A stretch of DNA of 64,000 bases, from positions 219,027,735 to 219,091,734 of the forward strand of contig NC_133534.1 in NCBI RefSeq assembly GCF_048544455.1, read 5' to 3'. Shown here in pieces: positions 1 through 10,698 of this stretch (positions are counted from its first letter, which is position 1; the number at the start of each line of letters is the position of its first letter). A program made the translations under genes and the position numbers. The notes beneath the pieces are model-generated. The model was not told the DNA's origin, made no database searches, and worked only from the letters and a program-made list of their open reading frames with translations. The DNA is from Silene latifolia. Taxonomy: Eukaryota; Streptophyta; Magnoliopsida; Caryophyllales; Caryophyllaceae.

Positions 1-519
1 TTCACACAACGAGTCACGAGGACTAATGAACAAGGACAAATGGTTCACACAACGAGTCACATGGACTAATGAACAATTACAATTGTTCAACACAACGAGC
101 CACAAGGACTAATAAACAAGGACAAATGGTTCTCACAACGACTCTCATGAACTAATGAACAAGTACAATTGTTTAACACTACGAGTCATAAGGACTAATG
201 AACAAGGACAAATGGTTCACACAACCAGTCACAAAGACTAGTGAACAAGGACAAATGGTTCACACAACGATTCACATTGGCTAATGAACAATTACAATTG
301 TTCAACACAATGAGCCACAAGGACTAGTTAACAATGACAAATGGTTCACGCAACGACTCACATGGACTAATGAACAAGTACAATTGTTCAACACAACGAG
401 CCACAAGGACTAATAAACAAGGATAAAAGGTTCACACAATGAGTCACATTTACTAATAAACAAGGACAAATAGTTCACACAACGACTCACAAGGGCTAAG
501 GAACAAGGACAAATGGTTC
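1..519. repeat. Tandem satellite array, about 43-bp monomer
   Basis: Monomers of 43-44 bp run head to tail. A typical one reads gttcacacaacgagtcac, then a variable 2-3 bp, then actaatgaacaagg-acaaatg. Variants end in acaattg and start the next monomer with ttcaacac. The array is cut at 519 by a TG...CA element and resumes at 12749 with the duplicated GGTTC. There are no genes; short reading frames here are translations of the repeat. Confidence 0.97.
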
Positions 520-2007
520 TGTGACACCCTCATTTATTGCGGAAAAATAAACACGTAATTCTAGAATAAAACTGCATGGATATGTTTGTAATAGGTTCAT
601 TTGGGTAAAAACCTGTAATTTTTTAAAACCTGAACCTGTTATAAAGATATCCAAATTGGAAGGTGTCAAACATACAAGGTCTAACTAGAAGAGTCATAAC
701 ATAACCATCGCTAAAGTCGCGAATAGCAAATTATACAACCAAATGTAAAGAGGGAGACATATGTCCCTAAATGTATGTGACATAAAAAGTGTTTAAGGGT
801 CACAATAAAATAAAGCCAATCTAGGTTCCAAGGTTACTTTCCTCGCTAGCTCGTCCATGTACCCCATATATGCATCACCTACCTGTCATTCGCATTTTAT
901 ACAAATACGAAAGCCACAGTCAGTGGGGAGTAACTCCGAGTTCTCCCAGCCACGAAATGTCATAATTAATATAACATGTAAACATAAGAATATGAATACG
1001 AATCACACAATGCCTTAGCATATAGATGCTAGACAATCGTGCTTATCATGTGAACAACAATATAACGCCACATAGTCCTAGCATGTGAATACTAGACCGA
1101 CTCATACTACACTATCATGTGAATCACATAACATCCAGGAATCCAAACTCTATCAACCATAGCCGGCTTGCATCTCACCTTCTATGATTCATAGAATCAT
1201 CAAACAAGAAAGGGCAATATATCAAAGACAGCATAAGTTCTTAGTCCCGTCAATAGTCACTCAGAATCGAGTCTATACCACGAGGTAGGAAGGTAATCGA
1301 ACCGGTATCTGCTCGAGGTTCTATCAAAACATGGCCAAGACACAACACAACCCTAGCCTAAAATCTGCGCAGACCTAGACATGCGGATACACACCACCGC
1401 ACCCAAGACCCACAATTTTTCTAAAACAAAGTGAGTACCCTAAGGAGTCCACCAAAGGGTTGGCTAGTACTTAAGCTGACCACTTACTCTCAAAATAAGT
1501 AACGAGGTCATGCCCCAACTTGGATATAAACCCACCAAGTCAGGAACACAGAGGCTATTAAGCAGTGAACATACACTCGTCAAAGACTATAATGACCTAT
1601 CTATGATGAAGGCCGAAATACTCACCTAGGACCTAGTCCCAGCTAGTCCCAGCTTGAATACTTTAGCCCACACCACACAAGACAAGTAGGATACCCAATT
1701 CAGCTGACAATCTAACACTATCTCCATTATCAATAATAATCCAAATTCCAGCTAACCGTTAATTTCATAATTCATGAGAACAAGCTAAAATGGCAAAGAG
1801 ACAACAAGATTCAAGTATAAGGCAACCAATTCATCCAACAACCAACATGTGAAATGATAATTACAAATATCAAGGCATGACATAAAATTTCCAATAACAA
1901 CCAATCTCACCTCAAAGACAAACCCTCGACCCGAGTCCCGCGACGGGTCATCGGTCAAATCGAGGCTGACTGGTTTAAACCTAGCTTGACCAAACTCGTT
2001 CGGTCAA

Positions 2008-3003
2008 TGCGGGGTAATATCCGTATAATACCCTATAAAATTAGGCCTATAACGCAAATTTTATATGTGATTTATTGTCATAAAACGAAAATACAATAAA
2101 GAAACGATAAAGCATTAGAAATAACCTCGGGTCCTTTGAGATGTGGCCTAAGAACAGAAATCAAAATAGATTTCCTCCTAATCGATACACCCAAGACCGT
2201 CTGAGACTATGCCCTTGTGCTAGAAATGTATTCTCTAATTGCCTTGCAATATTGAGAGAATTGTTGTGAGTTTTTGCTAGATGTGAGATCTAGGTTTAGA
2301 GAGGAAATGTTCTCCCAAAACCCTAATAATTTTACAAATGAAAATGATTAGGTTGCAAATGAGGAGAGGCTCTCCTTTTGTTTGCTCTACTCGGCCAAAC
2401 CGTGAGCCCTCTTGGGAAGTGGGCTTCCACTTCCTTTTAATTTTAACTCGTGGCCCGGTTCGTAAAATGCTAAATGTATATGACGCGGTTTTATTATAAA
2501 TCGTCATCGGTTATCGGTTATTATAACATCAACTAATAACTCGGATTAGTTGAAATATTAATACATGTCCGACAAAGACGATATTGTATAATTAATTCAA
2601 TATACATTAATTAAATATAACCGTTTATATTTAATTTACGAATTAACTGTTTAATTCGCCTTAGCCCATTTTATTTAATCCGTATTAAATAAAATATCTC
2701 AACATCGCATTTTGACTAATTATTAGTCAAATAACTCGGACTAACCGCTTAGTCAATTTTCCGCATCAACATGATCAGTATTTTCATACCGTCACATCTC
2801 TCAAACGTATCCTATAGGTGTGACTTTTAGGGACCAGATTGATCATCACCGCCATCCGTATGACAATAACGTCAAACTTATCTAGCAAGCCAACCGTTAT
2901 TGATAAACGTGGACCAACTGATTATAATACAAAAGTATACTCTTTGATCCTTTTAGAGATTTATAAGTCCTTGCACTAACTGTAAAGGACACCAGCCCCA
3001 ACA
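2008..3003 (-). repeat. Copia 3' LTR (left-hand copy)
   Basis: 996 bp. Read on the minus strand it starts TGTTGGGGCTGG and ends with TACCCCGCA. It matches 9711-10698 almost throughout. The differences are few and many fall at CTG/CAG-type sites, for example aactgttt against aatcattt and atcagtat against actgtat. Low LTR divergence implies a recent insertion. Confidence 0.95.
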
Positions 3004-3117
3004 AGCTCCCACTTGTCTGTACAAGTGTATGTGCAATGACGTTATCCGCACTAACTGGAGGACACAGCTCCAACAAACTCCCACTTGTCCGTATAAGTGT
3101 ATGTGCGATAACCGATT
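2973..3117 (-). repeat. 75-bp imperfect tandem duplication of the copia PPT and LTR edge
   Basis: Two imperfect copies (2973-3047 and 3048 to about 3117) both contain gcactaactg, aggacac, ccaaca and ctcccacttgtc. On the minus strand each reads as a purine tract (aagtgggag) followed by a TGTTGG LTR start. Only the inner one (boundary at 3003/3004) matches the end of the other LTR. The second is a decoy polypurine tract and LTR edge inside the element. Confidence 0.8.
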
Positions 3118-3863
3118 CTCATATTCATTTAAAATTTCTCCCACTCAATGTAAAACAATTTGCAGATCCGGATCCGCCCGCAAAGGTCGTATTTTACAAT
3201 CGATCTGTATCTAGAGTGGTTTCCCCGACTAGAGAGTAACTCAACTGATAAAATGAATTCGTATTCGAGCATGGCCATGCATTTCAGTTACAGCTCCTTG
3301 AGTGGCCCCGAGAAATATCGAGTACCTGATAAAGGCTGAATATTTCCTTCAACTCGACTCCTTCCGATCTAAGCACAGCATGAAATGACCCAGAAACAAT
3401 CTACTTGGCCCCCTGTTACGGATGACCGTGAGAAAGAAACCAAAGTCACCCAAAATCTGCCTTAGTCTCAAGAGACAGTCGATAGTCAAAAGAATCGACT
3501 CTTAGGATCACCATGGAGGTCCTATCCACGACCGGGCACCGAATGTTATAAAACATTTAGGACTCCACGTCGATGTCACAATTGTGTCCTACGAGAATCC
3601 GTATAAATCGCCTCTGTGATTGGTCAGTCAACCTTTTGACTTATGGCTCGTTGAACCCACCATCAACCAACGTCACAAAATAATTACCTTGAGTTATCAG
3701 CTCACGTGGGCAATTAAGGACCAAAAATATAATGCTTGTTCAGTTCACTTTGTGGTGTTCAAAATTGTCGTACAAATCCACATGAAAAACAAAATATATA
3801 AATATCAAAACGATGATGTCGTATAGAGTACAAAAGAGAATGAATCTAATCCATAAAAGAGTA
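3004..3863 (-). other. Copia 3' non-coding region
   Basis: About 860 bp between the RNase H stop and the 3' LTR. Apart from the polypurine-tract duplication at its LTR end I see no coding signal. The short open frames here have no recognisable domain. Confidence 0.7.
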
Positions 3864-4385
3864 CTACAACTTAGGAACACGTTTAATTCCCATGGAATTA
3901 ACGTGCCCTTCATGCTTATCTTGTCGTAATGGTTTAGTGAGAGGATCTGCTATGTTATCCTCAGTAGCAATCTTTTCTATCACTACTTCCTTTTGCTCCA
4001 CGTAATCTCGGATTAGATGAGCTTTCCGTTGTACATGTCTAGACTTGTTGCTAGACTTTGGCTCCTTAGCTTGGAAGATGGCACCTCTATTGTCGCAATA
4101 GATGGTGATCGGGTCATTCGAACTAGGCACTACAGATAGTCCTTGTAAGAATTGACGCATCCATATCGCTTCCTTTGCGGCTTCGCACGCGGCATAGTAC
4201 TCGGACTCGGTCGTAGAATCTGCTGTAACACTTTGTTTAGAACTCTTCAAGTGATCACAGCGCCATTTAAGAGTAAAAACGAATCCAGACCGAGATTTCG
4301 AGTCATCTCGATCCGTTTGGAAGCTAGCATCTGCAGAATAACCGTTGCGCATAGCTTTTGATCGCCTCCATAAGTCAATGCCCAA
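3864..4385 (-). pseudogene. Copia RNase H domain, end of pol
   Basis: This is the C-terminal RNase H of the copia polyprotein, which degrades the RNA strand of the RNA-DNA hybrid during reverse transcription. The 173-codon open segment shows the copia hallmarks in order: SADASFQ with a first acidic residue, SKQSVTADSTTESEYYA with the catalytic Glu, YCDNRGAI with a further Asp, then HLIRDYVEQ and IADPLTKPL near the end. The stop is TAG at 3864-3866. It overlaps the end of the upstream RT segment in another frame, so a frameshift separates the two around 4250-4385. In an intact element both lie in one long frame. Confidence 0.9.
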
Positions 4386-5331
4386 TATTTAGTCCTCCGT
4401 AGGTACTTAAGAATGTTCTTGACAGCCATCCAATGTGATTCACCTGGATGCTGTTGGAATCGACTTGTCATACTCAATGCATATGCCACGTCCGGACGTG
4501 TGCATATCATGGTATACATGATTGATCCTATAGCCGAGGCATAAGGAATCCGTGTCATGCGCTCTTTCTCTTTCGGTGTCTCTGGTGCCTCAGACTTACT
4601 CAAATGCACCCCTGGAGCCATAGGAAGAAACCCCTTTTTGGAGTTAGTCATGCTGAATCTCTCTAGGAATTTGTCTATGTAAGACTCCTGACTGAGAGAT
4701 AACATCCGACGTGATCTATCTCGATAGATACGGATGCCCAGAATTCTTTGTGCCTCACCCAGATCTTTCATCTGGAAATGGTTTTTCAACCATACTTTCA
4801 CCGAAGTTAAGAGAGGTATATCATTCCCAATCAAGAGTATGTCATCGACATACAATATTAGGAAGACAATCTTGCTCCCACTCGACTTGATATAAAGACA
4901 TGGTTCCTCGATCGATCGAGTAAATCCATTTTCTTTAATCACTTGGTCGAAGCGATGATTCCAACTCCGAGATGCTTGCTTAAGTCCATAAATGGAACGC
5001 TTATGCTTGCATACTTTCTTAGGATGTTCTGGATCGATGAAACCTTCGGGTTGTACCATGTACAACTCTTCCTCCAAATAACCGTTTAAGAAGGCGGTTT
5101 TCACATCCATCTGCCAAATTTCATAGTCATGAAAAGCGGCAATCGCTAAGATAATCCGAATGGAACGCAAAGATGACTACAGTGCAAAAATTTCATCGTA
5201 GTGCAAGCCTGGCACTTGGGTGAAACCTTTAGCAACTAGTCGTGCTTATAGATATCTTGTTGACCTTCCACAGAATGCTTTATCTTGTAAAGCCATTTGC
5301 ATTGAAGGGGACGAACCTTAGCAGGTAAGTC
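4247..5331 (-). pseudogene. Copia reverse transcriptase domain, frameshifted
   Basis: RNA-dependent DNA polymerase of the copia polyprotein. The open segment 5170-4247 carries WQMDVKTAFLNG with the first catalytic Asp, the fixed EGF and YGLKQASRSW motifs, and LYVDDILLIGN, whose YVDD holds the two metal-binding Asp residues. The RT start (KWLYKIKHSVEGQ) lies in the preceding segment, which ends near 5236. Between about 5236 and 5170 there is an apparent single-base loss and a TAG stop. The catalytic motifs are intact; only the frame is interrupted. It belongs with the integrase upstream and RNase H downstream on the minus strand. Confidence 0.92.
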
Positions 5332-6835
5332 AACAAGATCCCATACGTTGTTCTCATACATGGAGTCCATCTCGGATTGCATGGCCTCAAGCCATAGCTT
5401 TGAGTCAGAACTGGTCATGGCACCTTTATAGGTTGCGGGTTCACTACTCGTTAAGAGTAGAATGTCATCTATGTCATGTTCCTCGACCATACCAATGTAT
5501 CTGTCCGGAGGAATAGAGACTCTTCCCGACCTCCTAGGTTCCTCAGGAATATTTACCGCAGCCGGGATTGAAGGAATTGGTTCTTCCAATGGTTGCTCGG
5601 TATTTGGTTCTGGAATCTCCGACGGGTCGAAGGTTCTATCACTCTTTGCATTCTCGAGAAATTCCTTCTCTAAGAATGTCGCACTAGCCGCAACAAAAAC
5701 ACGTTGTTCGGTTGGCGAATAGAAGTAATGACCAAGTGTTCCTTTAGGATAACCTATAAAGTATGTCTTGACCGATCGCGGGCCGAGCTTATCCTCGTGT
5801 CTCCACTTGACATAAGCCTCGCAGCCCCAAACCCGTATAAAGGACAAGTTAGGGACCGTTCCCTTCCATAGTTCATATGGAGTCTTGTCGACAGCTTTAG
5901 ACGGACTTCGGTTAAGTATTAGAGCAAACGAAAGAGCATAACCCCACAATGAGTCAGGCAACACGGTATGACTCATCATGGATCGAACCATATCAAGTAG
6001 TGTTCGATTTCTCCGTTCGGACACACCATTCAACTGAGGTGTTCCAGGTGGAGTTAACTTTAGGGCAATCCCACAGTCCTTAAGGTGTTGATCAAACTCG
6101 TGAGAAAGATACTCGCCACCACGGTCTGATCGCAGTGTTTTAATCTTTACCGCCCAAAGGGTTCTCAGTACCCGATTCTCGGTATTCCTTGAATTTCTCA
6201 AAGGATTCACTTTTGTGTTTCATTAAGTAGACATAGCCATATCTACTTAAATCATCCGTGAAAGTGATGAAATACCTATAGCCTTCTCGTGCGGTGATTG
6301 ACATAGGCCCACATACATCCGTATGTATGAGTCCTAATAGGTCAGCAGCGCGCATTCCAACACCTTTGAAGGAAATTCGAGTCATCTTACCGATGAGACA
6401 TGATTCACACGTGCCAAATGATTGAAAATCAAAGGCCGAGATAGCTCCATTCTTTATGAGCTGTTTTACGCGTTTCTCATTAATGTGTCCCATATGGCGA
6501 TGCCATAGATACGTTTGATCTTTGTCACCAACCTTTAACTTTTTATTCATTACGTGTAATATTTCGGTGGTCCGATCTAAAACATAAATTCCGTTCATGG
6601 AGACTGCCTTGCCATAAATCATATCGTGTAATGAGAAAATGCAAGAATTATTCTCTATTACAAATGAAAAACCAAGTTTGTCAAGTGCGAAAACCGAAAT
6701 AATGTTTTTCGAAAGACTGGGTACATAATAGCAGTTATATAAAGATAACTCAAATCCGCTAGGAAGTGGATCACATATGTTCCCCTCGAGACGGCAGCCA
6801 CTCGTGCTCCATTCCCGACACGCAGTCCACCTCAC
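5236..6835 (-). pseudogene. Copia integrase domain, split across two frames
   Basis: Integrase inserts the cDNA into the genome. Segment 6835-6140 starts with the protease tail (LPSGFELSLYNCYYVPSL), then the HHCC zinc-binding region (WHRHMGHINEKRV ... CESC) and the first core Asp in LIHTDVCGP. Segment 6210-5236 continues with RSDRGGEY (second Asp) and LNGVSERRNRTL (Glu), so the D-D-E triad is complete but divided by a frameshift near 6140-6210. A proline-rich linker and the first RT residues follow. The copia order, integrase before RT, is clear. Confidence 0.92.
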
Positions 6836-7070
6836 GCTTTACGAGGGGTTCGATGTTTGAGCCCCCGCACATGATTACACATATGAAAACCACAACCAGA
6901 TCTAGTACCCAAGTTCCGTAACTTGCGTGGTTAATCTCAATCATATGAATAAAAGTAGAAGAGGAAGAAGACATACCAACAGGTTTAACGCGGCCTGCTT
7001 TTATGTCCTCGTGATAAACAGGACATGTGTGCCTCCAATGCCTAGTCTTGTGGCAGTGATGGCATTCCAT
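6771..7070 (-). pseudogene. Copia gag zinc knuckle and degraded protease
   Basis: The 99-codon segment opens with CHHCHKTRHWRHTC, a complete CX2CX4HX4C zinc knuckle that would bind RNA during packaging. The aspartic protease should follow. The start GTWVLD is visible, but the active-site triplet is lost: the text after the Asp is a hydrophobic run (LVVVF) rather than D-[ST]-G. This is best explained by small indels around 6870-6910. The protease tail reappears in the integrase segment in another frame. In this consensus the protease could not work. Confidence 0.82.
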
Positions 7071-7898
7071 GTTTTCGGTTTTGCTCTTTGTCGCGCCTGA
7101 TGAGTTACTTGCCTCACCAGGCCCACTCTTACCTGACCCTGACTTCTTGAACTTCGGTTTGCCTCTTCGCTAGGTCTCCGCTGAGCTTTGCCCTTACCCT
7201 TGCCCTTGTTTGTCACAACGAGAACATCTTGTTTCATGCTCCCACTGAACTTCATGTCCTTCTCGGTCTGTACGAGGAGGGAGTGCTGTTCATGGGGACT
7301 TTTCTTCAAATCATTCATATAGTAATTGGCTCTAAAGAGCGCAAAACCATCGTGGAGTGAATGAAGCATGCGGTCAATAACAATGTTCTCGCTGATTTTA
7401 CAATCAAGCGCCTCCAGTCTCTCGACATTCTCAATCATGCTGAGAATGTGTGGGCTAACCGGTTGGCCCTTCTGGAGTCTCGCATCAAAGAAGCGAGTGG
7501 TATGCTCATAGGTCACGATTCTCGGTGCTTTCGAGAATTCCTTGGTGAGCGTGGTGAAAATCTTGTTTGCACCTTGGGCTATGAAGCGTTTCTGCAAATT
7601 GGATTCCATTGCAAAAATGAGTACGTTTTTAATCGCACCCGCTTCCATGACGAAGTCGCTATACGTGGAGACCCCGTTAACTCGAGCCGTGGGGCCTGGG
7701 GCTGGCGGGAGGGGCTCGATCGATACTTGAGCTTCCCGTCGCGGTGGCGGCATTCCGTAATGCCGCCTCCCATTCCGCGAAGTTTGATCCATCATTCTTC
7801 AGTCTAGTGGACTGATTCATCTGATTCATGAAGATCCGAAGCCAGGACTCACGGTCCAATGTGGCACTTGGCATTGGGTCATCGAGGATGCCAGCCAT
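7001..7898 (-). pseudogene. Copia gag (capsid) with one frameshift
   Basis: The capsid protein forms the virus-like particle. I place the start at the ATG at 7898, giving MAGILDDPMP and then LKNDGSNFAEWEAALRNA, typical of the plant copia gag N terminus. The frame then changes within 7677-7795 into a segment with LTKEFSK, a UBN2-type capsid core, and a basic Lys/Gly-rich stretch (NKGKGKGKAQRR) ahead of the zinc knuckle. It ends near 7001, overlapping the zinc-knuckle segment in a third frame. This is the first coding block after a 1.8-kb leader. Confidence 0.85.
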
Positions 7899-9696
7899 TA
7901 TGTTATTAGCAGTTTAAAAGACGTGATCTACGCTGAAAAAGAAAGGAAAAACAAAAACGAAATAAGCAACTCATCGAGGTGATTTAAGTCTATTAAAAAT
8001 TCATTTTAATCGTGTAGACTCATTGCACTTGCATAATTGATCTCCCTCAAGAATAATACAAGTGATCCCAAGACTCAATTTCTGTAAATTGATAAGCCAA
8101 TTGTTTAGCTAGTTCTTCCGTAAAAACTCTTGGTCGATAGATTTCCGTAAATCCTATCTATAGTCCACCATAATCACAGGATCGTACGAGTGACCATAGT
8201 GTTGAGATAAAATAGGTCAATCGGTTCCAACTTACCCGACGTAGAAGGGGTCATATTATGCCTACCGACGAAGAAGGGATTCATTGGAGTTTGACCTATA
8301 AAGACCGTTCTCAATTTTTGTTTATACGAGGAAGATCCCATCGACTTAATTTTAATTCATTTTAAGTGAACGAATAACTAGCATTACGTGAATGAATTAA
8401 TTTAGGTGATGGCTTAATAAAACGTGTGACATAAGAATGTCATAGAAAACTAACGCGTGACCTCTATATGAGTCAGTTTTCATGCAATTATTAGGTGGTT
8501 TGGTTTTAGGCGGAATATGATGCAATCTATCGTTACGATAAAATGAATAAAAGAATGCAATACGTAAATAAAAATTCCTAGTGTGGCCTATCCTAGTAAA
8601 AAGAACATAATACAACTTTGGAATCCACCGTTGGACCCGAGAAGCTTGTCTTGATGTTCCATCTTAGTCCATGCAAATGAGTGAGCATCCGATCTCCATC
8701 TTTAGTCTTCTCAAAATTACAATTAAAATTTACAAAATATAAACCTATTTACATTCTAAATAAAACTGTAATTACAAAAAAAATAAAAATGGAGATACGA
8801 GATCTCAAAATACAATCAAGACCGTGTTCCATCATTACGGTAACACGTTCTACTAAGGCCACACTAAGTTACAACCGTTTGTAAAAAAAAAAAAAAAAAT
8901 ACGTAATTAAAAGCATTCAAAACAATCAAAATAACGATAAATAAAATGCATCAACTAAATTAAATTTATTCGTGACATAATTCCGTAATTATGTTAAATT
9001 TATCCAAACCACCTTTAATGATTAAAATTATGTGACAAAACCGCTTTAATCAACTTAATTTTAATCCGTGATAATCCGTTACTTTAAATCGTTTTAAAAT
9101 AACTAAATGGTACGTGAGTGAACCGTTTCACTATCAAGCGAATGCACAAAATCCGTATTGTACACATTTTTGGCCGAAAATAAAAATAAAACAAATTTTT
9201 TTTTTCTTCTTTCACGTCTGGCCGTGAACAGTACCAAAAAATTTTTTTTTTTTTTTTTTTTTTTATTTTGAAGCTAAATGCCGAGAGCTCAAAAAGCCAA
9301 AAAAAAATCAATCCGCTCAAAAAAAAAACGAGAGCCTCATCAAGACAAACAAAATCGATTTGTTAAAACCAATTGTAAATTGAACATAATCCGTATTAAA
9401 GCAAAATTACAATTGACATGATCTTCACATATTGTTATAATTATCGTTTAAAACAACAATACGCAAAGAACAAATCGAAAACAAAACAAAAGATCGTCTG
9501 ATCTAGCATAAACGTGTGGCACGCAAATCTCGGCAAAAAAAACAGAAAAGCAGGCCGTGAAAGGCCGCACGGTTTTCCAAAAAAAAAAAAAAATTGCCGA
9601 GACAAAAAAAATCCAACCGTGACCAATTTTTATGCAAACAATTTATCGATTCAAATTCGTTTGATGAAAAACACATAGAAAAATTTACGTGGCCTC
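7899..9696 (-). other. Copia 5' leader, about 1.8 kb, non-coding
   Basis: The region between PBS and gag is AT-rich. It contains a 17-18 bp A run near 8883, a long T run near 9241-9263 and other homopolymers. No open frame shows a domain. A ccgtgaacagtacc motif at 9222-9235 sits between the homopolymer runs; a related motif occurs in the leader of gypsy element F. Confidence 0.7.
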
Positions 9697-9708
9697 GCTC
9701 TGATACCA
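9697..9708 (-). promoter_or_regulatory. Copia primer-binding site
   Basis: On the minus strand this reads TGGTATCAGAGC, complementary to the 3' end of plant initiator-Met tRNA. It begins two bases after the 5' LTR ends, the usual position for starting minus-strand cDNA synthesis. Confidence 0.93.
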
Positions 9709-9710
9709 CT

Positions 9711-10698
9711 TGCGGGGTAATATCCGTATAATACCCTATAAAATTAGGACTATAACGCAAATTTTATATGTGATTTATTGTCATAAAACGAAAATACAAT
9801 AAAGAAACGATAAAGCATTAGAAATAACCTCGGGTCCTTTGAGATGTGGCCTAAGAACAGAAATCAAAATAGATTTCCTCCTAATCGATACACCCAAGAC
9901 CGTCTGAGACTATGCCCTTGTGCTAGAAATGTATTCTCTAATTGCCTTGCAATATTGAGAGAATTGTTGTGAGTTTTTGCTAGATGTGAGATCTAGGTTT
10001 AGAGAGGAAATGTTCTCCCAAAACCCTAATAATTTTACAAATGAAAATGATTAGGTTGCAAATGAGGAGAGGCTCTCCTTTTGTTTGCTCTACTCGGCCA
10101 AACCGTGAGCCCTCTTGGGAAGTGGGCTTCCACTTCCTTTTAATTTTAACTCGTGGTCCGGTTCGTAAAATGCTAAATGTATATGACGCGGTTTTATTAT
10201 AAATCGTCATCGGTTATCGGTTATTATAACATCAACTAATAACTCGGATTAGTTGAAATATTAATACATGTCCGACAAAGACGATATTGTATAATTAATT
10301 CAATATACATTAATTAAATATAACCGTTTATATTTAATTTACGAATTAATCATTTAATTCGCCTTAGCCCATTTTATTTAATCCGTATTAAATAAAATAT
10401 CTCAACATCGCATTTTGACTAATTATTAGTCAAATAACTCGACTAACCGCTTAGTCAATTTTCTGGCATCAACATGACTGTATTTTCATACCGTCACATC
10501 TCTCAAACGTATCCTATAGGTGTGACTTTTAGGGACCAGTTGATCACCGCCATCTGTATGACAATAACGTCAAACTTATCTAGCAAGCCAACCGTTATTG
10601 ATAAACGTGGACCAACCGATTATAATACAAAAGTATACCCTTTGATCCTTTTAGAGATTTATAAGTCCTTGCACTAATCAAAGGACACCAGCCCAACA
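9711..10698 (-). repeat. Copia 5' LTR (right-hand copy)
   Basis: 988 bp, the partner of 2008-3003. On the minus strand it starts TGTTGGGCTGG and ends next to the PBS. It would carry the promoter and the 3'-end signals; I could not place a convincing TATA box. Confidence 0.95.

Larger units (their letters stand above)
2008..10698 (-). mobile_element. Full-length Ty1/copia retrotransposon, nested
   Basis: This 8.7-kb element lies on the minus strand. Near-identical LTRs sit at 2008-3003 and 9711-10698. A PBS matching initiator-Met tRNA lies next to the right-hand (5') LTR, and a purine tract next to the left-hand (3') LTR. The coding order on the minus strand is gag, protease, integrase, reverse transcriptase, RNase H, which is diagnostic of copia. 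The flanks are gtcaa on the left and atcaa on the right, a TSD with one mismatch. It sits inside the 520-12748 element, so it is the younger of the two. All frames carry indels. The RT/RNase H text looks Tork/Ikeros-like, but I hold that lineage call loosely. Confidence 0.95.

Noticed and set aside
5462..5722. Plus-strand frame opposite the copia integrase
   Set aside because: It is the antisense shadow of the coding strand and has no domain. The same applies to 7361-7807 and to the minus-strand frames over A to D.
8883..9263. Long A and T runs considered as processed-transcript tails (LINE/SINE/retrogene)
   Set aside because: They sit inside the copia leader between PBS and gag, with no adjacent TSD or retrogene body.
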